From Strongylocentrotus purpuratus (taxonomy: Eukaryota > Echinodermata > Echinoidea > Camarodonta > Strongylocentrotidae): a DNA stretch of 64,000 bases. The position numbers and the translations under genes were made by a program. The notes under the pieces are model-generated. The model saw only the letters and a program-made list of their open reading frames with translations, was not told where the DNA came from and ran no database searches. This document shows, in pieces, positions 1-10,930 of this stretch (position 1 is its first letter; every line of letters begins with the position of its first letter). The stretch is from NCBI RefSeq assembly GCF_000002235.5, contig NW_022145613.1, positions 17,732,883 to 17,796,882 on the forward strand. The letters run 5' to 3'.

Positions 1-248
1 TGACATATCAGTTGCAGTAAATATTAACAAGTTACCTTGTCTAAACAACTTTCCATCCAAATTCATGTGATATATTAATAAACAATTAAAACATCTTGGC
101 ATCTCAATAAAAGATACGAATGTCAAGCGCTCGTATGCAAAATACGTAAACATTGTGCGTCTGTGTATGACGCGCTTGAAACAACAATCGATGACTCATT
201 TAAGTTAGGCCTCTTTGTTACGTCACGACCGCGGAGCGGATCGTTACA

Positions 249-282
<34 letters not shown>

Positions 283-288
283 GTTTTT

Positions 289-322
<34 letters not shown>

Positions 323-645
323 GTACTTTGCAACAAAAGGATGAATTCTGCACGTTCACAACAATTTCTAAATATCATTTCATATTACATCGAATTAACA
401 ATTGCATTCCTCAAAATAAAAAAAAATAACTAGTAATGTTATGATTGAGCTATTGTAATCTCATTATTTAGTTGACATGTTGTTTTTGTTCATTACTTTT
501 ATAAGGAAATAGTAAAAAGAAAAAATACGTGGTTAAATATCTAAAATGAAGAATGGAATTGTAAAAGTGAAAAGTTAGAACTTTCACTTATCTATCAATA
601 GAATTGTACTAAAAGCATATGGCATATTAATGATATATTGCTATA

Positions 646-687
<42 letters not shown>

Positions 688-1000
688 TACGAAGAATGGC
701 AAATTGTATTTAAATAAAAAATCGGAATAAATAAACTGTGAGTTATAGTACATGTAAATTGATATAAATTGTTAAGAATGGATTTTTAAAAAATTGTTGC
801 AGAGGCAAATTTATATTTTAATTTCATTATAAGCTTGATGGCTGAATTAAAAATATATAGTTAAAAATGAAAATAGAACAGATTCATGTACTTTGTGATA
901 GGAACCTCGTAATGTTCGACTATCATGAGATAACTTTTACTTTATTTTGGTCACTGCGTAAATTTGGTATTATATTATGTCAACAAAACATATCAGACTG
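1..1000. other. Non-coding AT-rich stretch with simple repeats
   Basis: No coding exon is recognisable. The stretch holds an (AT)n run at about 251-279, a poly-T run at about 288-319, and a second (TA)n run at about 647-687. The rest is AT-rich sequence without a recognisable element. Confidence 0.7.
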
Positions 1001-1006
1001 GTCGCA

Positions 1007-1253
1007 TTAAAGGGATTTGGTAACATTGTTCACATGTGAGAAAATGGTGCTAAGGTAGTGACTTCAATGCTAGATGTGCAATTAATGATAATCTGAAAGT
1101 TTGAGTGAAAACAGACCATTATTAATGATACAAATTTGGAAAAAATGATCTGATCGATTCCGTAGTTCTCCCAACTATATTATTACAATTTAATTACATT
1201 TTTTGTGAATGTAAATTGTCATAAAGCAATGAGTTGGCTCCAAATACCTTTCC
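1007..1253. mobile_element. Degenerate TTAA-type MITE
   Basis: The left end reads TTAAAGGGATTTGGTAAC. The right end, read on the other strand, has AAAGGTATTTGGAGCC, so about 11 of 12 terminal bases match as an inverted repeat. The left end resembles the TTAA-flanked MITE at 29580-29845. Known Kolobok/T2-type elements have TTAA target duplications and AGG-like ends; assignment to that group is inference. The right TTAA is not intact. Confidence 0.4.
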
Positions 1254-1261
1254 AGACGGTT

Positions 1262-1445
1262 CTTGGACACCTATCCCCTGGATATCTCCGGATAACCACC
1301 CACAATCATTTACCCCCTATAGAACAACTACCCCCTAGGATAACTACCCCCTAGGGCAACCACCCTCTAGGACGACTACCCCCTTGGACAACTACCCCCT
1401 AGGACAACTACCCCTAGGGCAACCATCCTCTAGGACTACTACCTC
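1262..1445 (+). repeat. Minisatellite, CTAGGACAACTACCCC-like units
   Basis: About ten imperfect copies of a 15-16 bp unit of the form taccccctaggacaac run through this stretch. Open frames crossing it are by-products of the repeat and are not counted as genes. Confidence 0.8.
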
Positions 1446-1820
1446 CGGGACAATTACCCATTGTCAGGATTCATTTAGCTATATGATTAGGTACAACTAT
1501 TTTCGAATAATCAACTTCTGGAATTTCACTGCCCTTTTGTATGTCCCATCGAAATTATGCTCAGATTACGTAATACATTTCAATAGGCGACGCAAAAAGG
1601 GTAGGATCGATTTTTCAAAAGAAGTCGCTATCGTGGATGTATTTCAAGATAGGTTGCTGAAGATTTTAATTTTAGACATACCTCTAAAATGTGCGTGGGG
1701 TGTATGCGTGGGCGTGAATTCGGGTGTGCGTGTTTCTTCCTATTTCCCTATTGAAGTTCCTTATTATAGTAACGGATTTGTTTATCTAATTACTCATTAT
1801 TCCTAAACTATCATTTGAGG

Positions 1821-1978
1821 GGTCCAGGGGCGGATCCAGTCGGCGGCGAGGGAGGGGGCCCAATTCGTGAGAAAATATTTGGTGGCGACTCAGCCGACCG
1901 GCCGAATAAGCGGGGGGGGGGGGGGGGGGGTAGTGAACACTAATCTGTTTTGCTCAACAGAGGGGGGGGGGGGGGGTA
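1821..1978. repeat. G-rich repeat remnant with poly-G tracts
   Basis: The sequence starts with ggggcggatccag, resembling end motifs of small DNA elements, and contains two poly-G runs at about 1911-1930 and 1962-1976. No coding content; boundaries are approximate. Confidence 0.45.
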
Positions 1979-2015
1979 ATGGAGCTCTAATTTTTATGAA
2001 CACGCTCGCAGCACA

Positions 2016-3655
2016 AAGACTTTTAATCTTTCTATTATCCACCGAAATACTAGGTCTTTTGTTTAAAAATTTCGATTCCATTGTTGGTTTGAGCTTACCT
2101 GATAGACAACTTTAAATAATTCAATATGCAGGTGATACCCTTCTAACATTGAACGGGTCAATGGAATTAAACAATGCATTAAACATTTTAGATAAATATA
2201 ATGCAATGTCTGGTTTAAAAGTTAATATACAGGAGACACATGTGATATGGATTGGAGGTTATAAAAAACAAGAAAGGCGGTGTTCTATTGAATAGAAATC
2301 TAAATTGGGTGTTTGATGATTATTTCAGATATTTTGGTATGGACTTTTCTACGGTTTTGCCCAAATTGGTAATTCACAATTATAATGAAAATTTTAAAGA
2401 AATCAAAAGTCAAATAACACCGTGGTTGAGGCGATACTGAACCGTTCTTGGAAGAGTCACTGTCGTCAAATCATTGTTGGTATCCAAATTAAACTACCAT
2501 ATTTTGTCCCTCCCTAATCCAGGTGAAAATCTTTTGAAAAATATAAATGCTCACTTTTATAAATTTATGTGGGGGAGAATCTGATAAAATAAGTAGAAGT
2601 CAAATGTCACAAAGTTATTCAGATGGAGGGGTTAAAATGATAGATATATACACACATTTCCAATCATTAAAACATTCCTGGATTAAGAAATTGGTAATTG
2701 GATCAATAGGTAGCAATATCCTCTGCCTTTTGCAATCTTTCTTGCCTAAACTGCAAGATTTAAAATTATATATGGGAAACAATTATTTTCGGGAACTGGC
2801 AGGTAAATCAAAGAACCCTTTTTGGAAAGAAATGTTCATGGCTTATAGTACACTTTTGTCCATGCATTATGATAACATTTCTTGCCAACCCTTATGGAAT
2901 AATGATAACATTAAAATAAGCAATAGCCCAATATAAAGTAAACAAAATTGTGTGAAAAGTGAGTTCGTTTTGTCAATGATATTTTAGAGACAAATGGTGA
3001 TTTTTTTTCTTTGGAACGTTTCCAAGAAAATTATTATATTCAAATAATTTTTCTTTTTTATCGTGGATTATGCGATGTAATAAGACAAGGGTTTAACAAT
3101 TGTACTATTTTTTAACAAGGTGCCGCAACCCCTTTTACCAGATACAATGCATTTGTTATGAAACGTATTAAAGGATGTTCACATATCCATGCAATTTGTT
3201 TAAAGAGATGAAAAGGAGTATGTAAAAGTTTTCTAAAATCGAAATGCATTTTCGACCTGAATGATAAGAGTTGGGAAACATATTGTTCCATCTGATTTAA
3301 TTGTACCAATGATGTGGGCTTACGATAGGTTTTGCAACGCATATTATATACGAACGATCTACTGTTTAAAATGAATTTAGTCCCAAGAAAAGAATGTACA
3401 TTTTGTATTGAACAGATTGAAACAGTTATACATCTGATATGTGATTGTACGCATGTTAAACATACACTGTCGCTCATATAGTTGGAATATATTGTTTTTA
3501 CCCCAATTTGTGGAATTATTTTGACAATGATTTATTCCTAATAGATCCAGATAATAGTATACATTCTAAGAATTTTATTGAACAATAATTTGCCAGTGTT
3601 TGTTTTGCGTGACTGCTAAAACATATGTAAGCTTCTATGCTTATAAACTAGGGGA
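2016..3655 (+). mobile_element. Tx1/L1-like LINE, RT to C-terminal part (5' piece)
   Basis: Conceptual translation in shifting frames gives the second half of an L1/Tx1-type ORF2. STEILGLLFKN is followed by the reverse transcriptase active-site region as QYAGDT (usually YADD), then SGLKVN and IWIG. Next come the thumb-like LGRVTVVKSLL, FYKFMW and GGVKMID blocks, and finally a C-x2-C...H...C knuckle (CTFCIEQIETVIHLICDC, about 3391-3450). The copy has several stops and frameshifts and a changed catalytic motif, so it is inactive. It continues at about 5435-5885 after a nested insertion. Confidence 0.8.
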
Positions 3656-3662
3656 CCTATGC

Positions 3663-5131
3663 CCTTAACCCTAATAAGGCCGGGGGGCCATTATGGCCCC
3701 CCTCCTCCACGAATTTTCCGATTGCTCGGGAACGCATATGGATGGCGCCCCGCCGCTCGCTGACTTTTTTCTTTCGAGTCTTGCGCAACTTTTAAAAGAT
3801 TTTTTTTGTTGAAAATCGGACCTAGGGTTACAAGGTCACGTGACCTTTTGTCTTTGCATGTCAGCCCGAAAATCGCTCATTTTCGTGATTTGTGTACAAA
3901 ACATATGGAAAAGTCATTTTTCCTAAAAACAGATCAAACATGGGTTATTGGGTCTTGTTTCAAGTTTAGGTGGTTGTTTAGGGAGTCAAAATAGTTAAAT
4001 TGTAGTAACAAATGAAATAAACCAACAAAAACAATGAAATACATAAGTTGAAAAAACAATGAAATACATAAGAAATTATCAAAACAAGGGATAACATAAG
4101 GAATAAGCTGGCTCTTCCAATTTTTTTGTCGTATTATTATTCAAAATGGTCTAATGAATATATGTAGTGAACAAGAATTCTTAAATATGAATAATATATG
4201 ATTTATGGGTAAAAATGTGATTTGTATGACTTTATTTGCATAAATTACCATAAATATGCAAATGAATGAATTTTTCAAAAAAATGAAATTATCATATTAT
4301 TCTATTTATTTATTTATTTATTTATTTATTAGTCTTTTTTTAGTAGGGTGGCTCCATCAGTAGTTCAATACTGTTTTCCGTGGAGGCCCTACAACATAAA
4401 TACAAAATTAACAAACATATTGAAAAACAAACAATCCAAATCGAAACAAAGTGAATTAAGTTACAACATTTTCGAACAAAAGAAAAGAAACAAACACAAC
4501 ACAATGGACCAGTTCAATGATTTAAATTATTATAGCGCCAAAACAAAAGAGTAAATGAAGAATTTGATGGTGCATTTTTTTAAAAATTAGGTAAAGTATT
4601 CCAGAAAGCCGCACCATCAAATGAAAAACTTTGTTTCCCCATCTGGGTTTTTATTTTGGGTAAAATTAATCCTGCGTTTTGTGCACTGCGTGTTCTAATA
4701 TTATGTAAAGATTGGGTTTTTTGAAACATTTGTAAAATATAGACGGGAGTTTGATTTTGAAAAACAGAATAAATCATTTTACATTTGAAATAATTCCACC
4801 TACTTTGAATGCTTACCCACTTGAGTTTATTTAAATTTTCTTGAGTTGGGGTTCTTACATTGGCCCCCAAGATTACTCTGGCCATTTTCTTGTGTTGTTT
4901 AATGATTACATCTCGGACATTTTGTGAACAATTAGACCATGTATTACAACAATATTCAAATAAAGGTAAAATTAATGCATTGGCAAGAAGCTTCAGTCCC
5001 TCCAAAGGTAGGTATCTTTTCACTTGACATGCGTGCAAATTTTCGCGGCCGAGATCTTAAGGGGGGGGGGGGCATAATGCCCCCCCCGGCCGTACTAAGA
5101 CCTCAAATAGCCCGGCCTTTTTAGGGTTAAG
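3663..5131. mobile_element. Inverted-repeat element nested in the Tx1-like LINE
   Basis: The left end (3663-3689) reads CTTAACCCTAATAAGGCCGG. The right end (5111-5131), read on the other strand, is CTTAACCCTAAAAAGGCCGG, so 19 of 20 bases match as terminal inverted repeats. Just inside both ends lies a G/C tract around CATTATGGCCCC or its complement. The element carries no transposase and is itself split by a LINE piece (about 4300-5035). Without that insert it would be about 0.72 kb. Superfamily not determined. Confidence 0.6.
4300..5035 (-). mobile_element. 5'-truncated L2/CR1-like LINE, 3' end
   Basis: The minus strand translates to LLANALILPLFEYCCNTW, then KKMARVILGA, and ends near AFWNTLP. 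This is the usual C-terminal tail of an L2/CR1/jockey-type ORF2 downstream of the reverse transcriptase. It is followed by a non-coding 3' end and a (TAAA)n tail, seen as ttta repeats at 4302-4333 on the plus strand. The copy begins abruptly at about 5035, as expected for target-primed 5' truncation. Confidence 0.75.
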
Positions 5132-5159
5132 TCATAAATTACAGTAATGAGGATTAATG

Positions 5160-5260
5160 CCCCACAAAAGGGCACTTATATAGCACATCGACACGATTCT
5201 GATCCTGGGGTCTCACAGTTACGAGGCCATTGCTTTGCCACTGAACCATGACTGTACGCA
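5160..5260 (-). mobile_element. tRNA-headed SINE fragment
   Basis: On the minus strand an A-box-like TGGTTCAGTGG (5238-5248) is followed about 35 bases later by a B-box-like GATCAGAATC (5195-5204). After these comes a short body with ctatataagtgccc. Spacing and order fit a tRNA-derived SINE head. The sequence does not form a full tRNA, so it is not called a tRNA gene. Confidence 0.55.
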
Positions 5261-5434
5261 GCGGGGGCTAGGGTAGGGGGCAGTTCCCACAAATAAAATG
5301 AAAAACAAAGAAAATGCAATAAATTATCAATAATTCATTGCATTTTACCCAAAATCCTCTGTACGGCCATGCATTATGGCTCAAGGCATGGGCACACAGA
5401 AGATTGGGGCACGGGATATATACTGGAACCGGAA

Positions 5435-5885
5435 ATAAATTAACATTTTCATTACAAGATAAACAATTTGTTTTAAGAGGTTCAAATAATTATGCATTGA
5501 ATTGTATACTGATTGTGGTGCGACGGATGGTGTATACTTGCAAAATAAAGAAACAATTGCCCGACTTTGATAATATTAGAGTTTCGATCATAAATTATTT
5601 CAAAAACGAAAAGTATATTGCAGATTCGAATTGTAGAAATAATAGATTCATAACAAAATGGGTTTCGATTCAGGAATTTGTTTACATAAAAAGACATTTT
5701 TCCGTATTTTTTCTTTCCATGAATATCAAATATATGTTATTGAAAATGTGTTAGTTTTCTGATAACTCAATAGTTTAACAATACTTGTATCTATAGAAGT
5801 TAATTTTATTTATGTTATAAATTAAATTACCTTGAATATATATTTGTTCATTTGTTGCAAATTAAAATAAATAAAATTCCTGTGG
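5435..5885 (+). mobile_element. Tx1/L1-like LINE, 3' piece
   Basis: An open frame reads LQDKQFVLRG, then NCILIVVRRMVYTCKIKKQLP, then EKYIADS and KWVSIQEF. This matches the extreme C-terminus of L1/Tx1-type ORF2 proteins, where N-x-ILL..K..IY..K is followed by E+YIA. An AT-rich 3' UTR ends in an A-rich stretch at about 5860-5885. Strand and protein order show that this is the continuation of the LINE seen at 2016-3655, separated by about 1.8 kb of nested elements. Confidence 0.7.
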
Positions 5886-5889
5886 AGGG

Positions 5890-6405
5890 AAAAATATGGG
5901 AAAAAATAATCATTTTAATACAACCCCAATCAGCTATACCGGGAGGGTCACATTTATAGACTTGTACATCAGTAAACAAATTTATCTGTCAGGATCGATG
6001 AGTTATCAGACATTTTGGTAGGCTTCGTATCCTCCTGAATAATTGCATTTGAGATTAAAATATCTGTAAAAAAAAACACCTGCAATTGAAATTCTATTGA
6101 TAGTGGAGCATGTTGAGATTAAAGTCCTAAGAAAAGGGTAAGGCTTATAATGACTGAATGATGTGCTTTTATTTATTAAAAGCGGCATTGGGAGGCCCGT
6201 AAACCTCATCTATGGTGTTGTCATGGCGATTTATTACTTACATGTAGATAAATAACCATTCGACATCTGAGGTCATGATGAGAGTTAGTTCAGGTTTGAT
6301 ATCAAAGACTAGCTTTGAGATCTGAAATATAGAAACCAACCCCACCTCCTATTTTTCCTTCTCTATTAATTGTTATTCTACTGAATATAACACAGGGGGC
6401 AAATT
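5890..6405. other. Intergenic, nothing recognised
   Basis: No coding exon, RNA gene or element ends were recognised here. Confidence 0.5.
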
Positions 6406-6407
6406 TA

Positions 6408-7012
6408 TCCAGAATCTGGCCGGTTCTTACTTCATATTTCACTAATATTATAATAGTCACCACACTTGCTGCAAGCCGCCGAAGATGGCGTCATCAAGCA
6501 ACTCGTTCATGTAGGCCACTGAGGTCAGTAGGGACTTTTAGATTTTCACGACAAGAACGTGAACCTCTACGTGTGACATCCTTTAAAGGCAATGTGACGT
6601 CCTTTTAAGTGCCTTAAAAGGACGTCACATTGCCTTAAAGCCCCACTGTCCTACTTGTAGCTTCTTGCTCCCTCTATATAGAAAACTTCCCCAATCGGTG
6701 CCTGTTGGTCCCCCCATGATCCTCTTTTTTATGTTAGTTGAGAGCTGAGTTAATGAGATAGCCACCTGTCAGTGACCTCGCTGTGTGGTCTTATCTCTTC
6801 TAGCCAAGTAGTATTGACGGTCTTTAAAAGGATGTCACACGTAGAGGTCCACGTTCTCGTCTTGCAAATCTAAATGTCCCTAGTGATCCAGACTCACTGG
6901 GTGTAAAAATATAAGGATTTTGGGGGTCACGTCATCTTCGGCTTGCATCAGGTATAGTAGGGCGTATCGCGTTGTGGAGATTATTAAAAGAAAAATTCGG
7001 CCAGATTCTGGA
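6408..7012. mobile_element. Foldback (long inverted repeat) element
   Basis: Outer ends TCCAGAATCTGGCCG (6408-6422) and its exact complement (6998-7012) form a 15-bp perfect inverted repeat. Inside, about 130-bp arms (6470-6590 and 6820-6950) also match as inverted repeats, for example TGCAAGCCG-AAGATG and CCTCTACGTGTGACATCC. A perfect 24-bp-arm hairpin lies at 6586-6636. No open reading frame for a transposase is present, so this is a non-autonomous foldback/MITE-type element. Confidence 0.75.
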
Positions 7013-7175
7013 CTGGGGTTATCAATGAACCAGGTTTCGCATAAGCCAAGTACGGAGACATCAACATTTAAATCATAAAGGATTACTGGAGTCGGCCAAA
7101 GTTTGTTTTGAGATTGCGTGCATTGTGATGAAGTGGAGAAAGTGCACTATCATACAGAATTGGATGAAGCAATCT

Positions 7176-8114
7176 TACCCAGATAGCAAAATGTTGTGGG
7201 GCCAATCTGGGTTTTATCTGGTAACAACTGGGCTAGTATATGGGCCCCAGATGGGCCTCAAAATGGGCCCAACAATATGCACCAGGGTTCCAATTTGGCA
7301 CCAATTGGGCACCAGATGGACCAAGTGGGTTTTATATGGGCTACATGTGGGTTAGATATGGGCCCCATATGGGCCAATGTGTTTCTAAATGGGCTTCATA
7401 TTGTTTAAATGGGTTCTATTTTTACCCGGCTGAATTCAGTTATAGAAATTACTGGTCAAGTACAACTGGACCCGTTATCCCATTTCAATTTCCAGGCTTA
7501 CCAGTTGGATTTAACTGGTCTAACTGGACCAGTTGAACCATTTGGCACAAATTCATTGAAAATGTTTTAGTTCATAGTTAGTGTTTTTCATAATTCATGT
7601 TTAATTAAATGTAATTTATGCGAAGTAGTGAAATGTAGTGAAAGTAGTGAAAACCCACATGGGGCTCATTTGTGTTGGTACTTGTGGGTTCTGGGTGGGA
7701 AGGCCCATCTGGTATACGCCTGGTTTTTAGCTGAGCCAAGGCGGTGCTCGAAGTGCGATTTTCACCACCAAAAACCCACATGGGGCCCATATGTGTTGGT
7801 ACTTGTGTGTTCTGGGTGGGAAAGCCCATCTGGTAAACATCTGGTGTTTATATGGGCCACGTGGGCTCCATATACTTGTGGGTTATTGCGCGCGTAACAG
7901 CTGCACTGCTAAAGCCAGTGTAATTATGCTGCATTATTGTAGAGCGCTTAGAGACTTCTGACAAAGTAAGTGTTAGGCGCAATATAAGCACTGTAATTAT
8001 TATTATTATTATTGGTTGGAAGGCCCATCTGGTATACATCTGTTTTTTTGTATGGGCCACGTGATCGGTCCAGACAAAACCCAGATTGGCCCCAGATATT
8101 TTGCTATCTAGGTA
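7176..8114. mobile_element. Non-autonomous DNA transposon with 45-bp TIRs
   Basis: The left end TACCCAGATAGCAAAAT...GGGGCCAATCTGGGTTTT (7176-7221) matches the complement of 8070-8114 at roughly 90 percent. The interior is a series of degenerate TGGGCC / CCATCTGGTA units. One of them, an aaacccacatggggc...cccatctggta block, is present at about 7649-7720 and 7767-7835, with a partial third copy at about 8013-8060. A SINE-type tail (about 7868-8012) is inserted in the interior. No transposase was found. Target duplication and superfamily are unclear. Confidence 0.75.
7868..8012 (+). mobile_element. SINE/LINE-tail fragment inside the 0.94-kb transposon
   Basis: The piece reads ...gagcgcttagagacttctg...ggcgcaatataagcactg and ends in (ATT)n. 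It resembles the 3' tail shared with other short elements in this window, for example at about 14230-14290. It breaks the third internal repeat of its host element. Confidence 0.55.
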
Positions 8115-8329
8115 GATATTTGCTTTGGTAATACATACTCAGACTTCTATTGTATTATCTGGTTGCATCAAAATCAAGCTGAAACTCCGGCATTTCATTA
8201 TTTATCTGATTGATACTATACATTTCAAAGTTGACTGCAACTTCTCTGTTGGTTATGGGAGAAGAATTTTCAAGATCGTTGGATATGTTAACAAAGTATT
8301 CTGAAACAGTTCAGATGGAACATGTTTTA

Positions 8330-10818
8330 CATATTTAATTTTAATGTATTACTTGCTCTTACAAAGAGAAAGGTTGAAAAGCGTTGGTTGAAAACTAGGG
8401 CCGATAGGGATTGGGACAACTATAAGTCCGTTCGAAATGCAACATTGCAACTTTTGAACAAAGCTCGTGGAAAATATCACAGAGATCTGATCATGGAAAA
8501 TAGGATAATCAAAACAAGTTATTCAATGTTGTCAAGTCTCTATTGAACATGTCTAATAATACACCTCTGATACCTTGTAGTACTGATAAACATACGTTTT
8601 GTAATGACCTAGGTGATTATTTTTGTGACAAAGTCGTGAAAATCCACAAGAATATTGAAACAAGATTAGATGCAATGAATGAACCCAGGACTTATTCTCC
8701 ATTAGCAACTTACCATGAGGTCGATGTTCTGAGCAATTTCAAATCTCTTTCTGAGCACCAAGTTGAAAAACTTATACTTAACCTCAGTAAGAAGTCATGC
8801 TCATTAGATCCTATGCCCACGAAAGTTCTTCTACAATGTATCGACATATTAGTTCCTGTGTTCATATCATTGATTAATCTTTCTCTCTCGACTGGTTATT
8901 TTCCCATGCAATGGAAAAATGCCCTCATCACACCATTATTGAAAAAACCTGGTCTTGATGCAGATTCCCAGAAAGTCACTATTTTACTTTTATTAGATCT
9001 AAACAGTGCATTCGACACCATAAATCATTCTTGCTTATCGGAAACTTTAAAGGCCTGTTTTGGCATAGATGGTGTTGCTCTTGAATGGATAGAGTCGTAC
9101 TTGGCGAATAGATATCAAAAGGCCAAAATAGAAGATGTAATCCATCTCTGATGATTTCCCAGTGCCTTTTAGAGCATATAGCTCCGTTTAGTCTCATTTC
9201 ACAACGCCCCCTATCGTCAGAGTCAGCAGCCATACATGTTAGTCTATGGACGTTTTTTTAGAAAATCGTTAAAAATTCATTTTTTGTTTAAACGAAAAGC
9301 ACATCCACCCCGACGTACGTTATCAATAGCTCTTTCATTGGAGCCCTCATGTCTCATTGATTTTTGGAAGTTCACCCACCGTAATTTTTCAAAATAGGTT
9401 GCAAGCTCGCCATTGCCTATAATACACATGTGAAACAAGTCGAAATTTGGACTCAGTCTGCCAAGTGATTGTAAGATTATAGGTCAAGCACACGAAGGAT
9501 AAGAAGCATGAATTATCAATTATCACTTCTGCTATATTCATTATGTCCATTTCTTCCAACCCCCACCGTAATTTTTCCATTTAGTAAAAGCAAACATTTT
9601 GCCGAGTTTAGCAAAAACATGAATATTCATAAACGGTCAGACAATACAGCCTTTTAGTACGTAACGTATAGTGAATGGGAATGGGCGATGATCCGTCCAG
9701 GAGGTAGAGGTCAGTGTTTTGTGCTGGCAATGTTCACGCGAGCGAAAATGAGACAATCGGAGCAATATGTTCCACAAGGTTCTCGGATGTGTCCTTTGTA
9801 ATTTACTCTGTACACTGCTAATCTCATTTCAAATGTTCAAACGAATTTCCCCGAGATATCATGCCACAGCTATGCAGATGACACACAGCTTTATGTATCA
9901 TTCAGACCTGATGAACATGATAAAGAACGATGTCTCTCACTTCTAGAAACACGTGTTGACTATGTACGTGGATCGATGTTGCAAAATAGGCTCATGCTTA
10001 ATGATGGTAAAACTGAATTAATGATCATTGGCACACCTAAACAGACATCCACAATCAAATTAAACAGTGTATCAATTGGAGATTCTGTAACAGAACCATC
10101 TGTTAGTGCAAGAAATCTCGGAGTACAGTCCGATGCGAATTTGAATATGAGAGAGCACATTACAAATGTTTGTAAATCAGCTACATTATTACTACATGAT
10201 CGTATCGAAAATATTTAGATAAGGACATTACGAAAGACATTGTTCATGCATGTATCACCAATAAGTTGGACTATTGTAATAGTCTACTGTATGGGATCAC
10301 TGACTCTCAAATAGTGAGATTGCAACGGGTTCAAAACACCTGTGCAAGGCTGATCTGTGGTTGTTCCAAATTCACACGGATCACCCCAATTTTAAGAAAT
10401 CTACATTGCTTTCCAGTACGCCAGAGAATAACATTCAAAATCTTGTTAATTGTATATAAAGCATTTCTTGGTCAAGCTCCCACTTATATCAAAGAACTGT
10501 TGAATTTCAAACTTAATTAACACAATCGCAACTTGCGCAGTTCCCGATATACTTTGTTGCTGCAGATCCCATCTATCAAAACAATAATAACGCTAGGTGA
10601 TCGAGCATTTGCTTGTGCAGCCCCAAAAATCTGGAATAACTTGCCATTTGAAGTCAGGAAATCACCATCTGTAAATATCTTTAAATCAAAACTGAAAATC
10701 TTTTTGATTAACTGTAAATCTAAGCATATCAGGAGCTTTTGATGCGCAGTAGAGTATATACATAAGGTTGGATAGTTTCTGCGCTCTATAAATGTATTAT
10801 TATTATTATTATTATTAC
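8330..10818 (+). mobile_element. L2/CR1-like LINE (linker, RT and 3' end), interrupted
   Basis: The translation starts in the endonuclease-RT linker (KRKVEKRWLKTR, Y..RNATLQLLNKAR). It continues through RT block 1 (KKSCSLDPMPTKVL, FPMQWKNALITPLLKKPG), LLLLDLNSAFDTINH, VPQGSR and YADDTQLY (about 9862-9885). It ends with the C-terminal LDYCNSLLYG, RLQRVQNTCARL and DRAFACAAPKIWNNLP. Around 60 codons are missing between PGLDAD and QKVTILLLLDL, and there are further frameshifts and stops. The 3' end is a gcgctctataaatg motif with an (ATT)n tail (10797-10818). A MITE lies inside the RT (9180-9765). Inactive. Confidence 0.85.
9180..9765. mobile_element. MITE inserted in the L2-like LINE reverse transcriptase
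   Basis: The left end GCTCCGTTTAGTCTCATTTC (9181-9200) and the right end GAAAATGAGACAATCGGAGC (9744-9763) are near-perfect inverted repeats. The flanks share ATAT on both sides (9176-9179 and 9765-9768), consistent with a 4-bp target duplication. Removing the insert plus one ATAT leaves the LINE frame reading R-A-Y-V-P-Q-G, which independently supports these borders. No transposase frame is present. Confidence 0.75.
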
Positions 10819-10930
10819 ATGCCTACTTTATGAGGCTATTGTATTCTTTTTGAAATGCTGTGATCGGTGATCCTATATGTTATTTCTTGATGAAATATCA
10901 TGTAAAAGATATTTCTTCTTAAATCATCAG

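Noticed and set aside
1384-1806. 140-codon open frame on the plus strand
   Set aside because: It starts inside the CTAGGACAACTACCCC minisatellite and shows no domain or splice context.
5338-5754. 138-codon open frame as a possible host gene
   Set aside because: Its second half is the C-terminus of a Tx1/L1-type ORF2; the first half is unrelated flank.
7125-7897. Overlapping open frames rich in G, P, W and M
   Set aside because: They are read-outs of TGGGCC repeats inside the 0.94-kb transposon.
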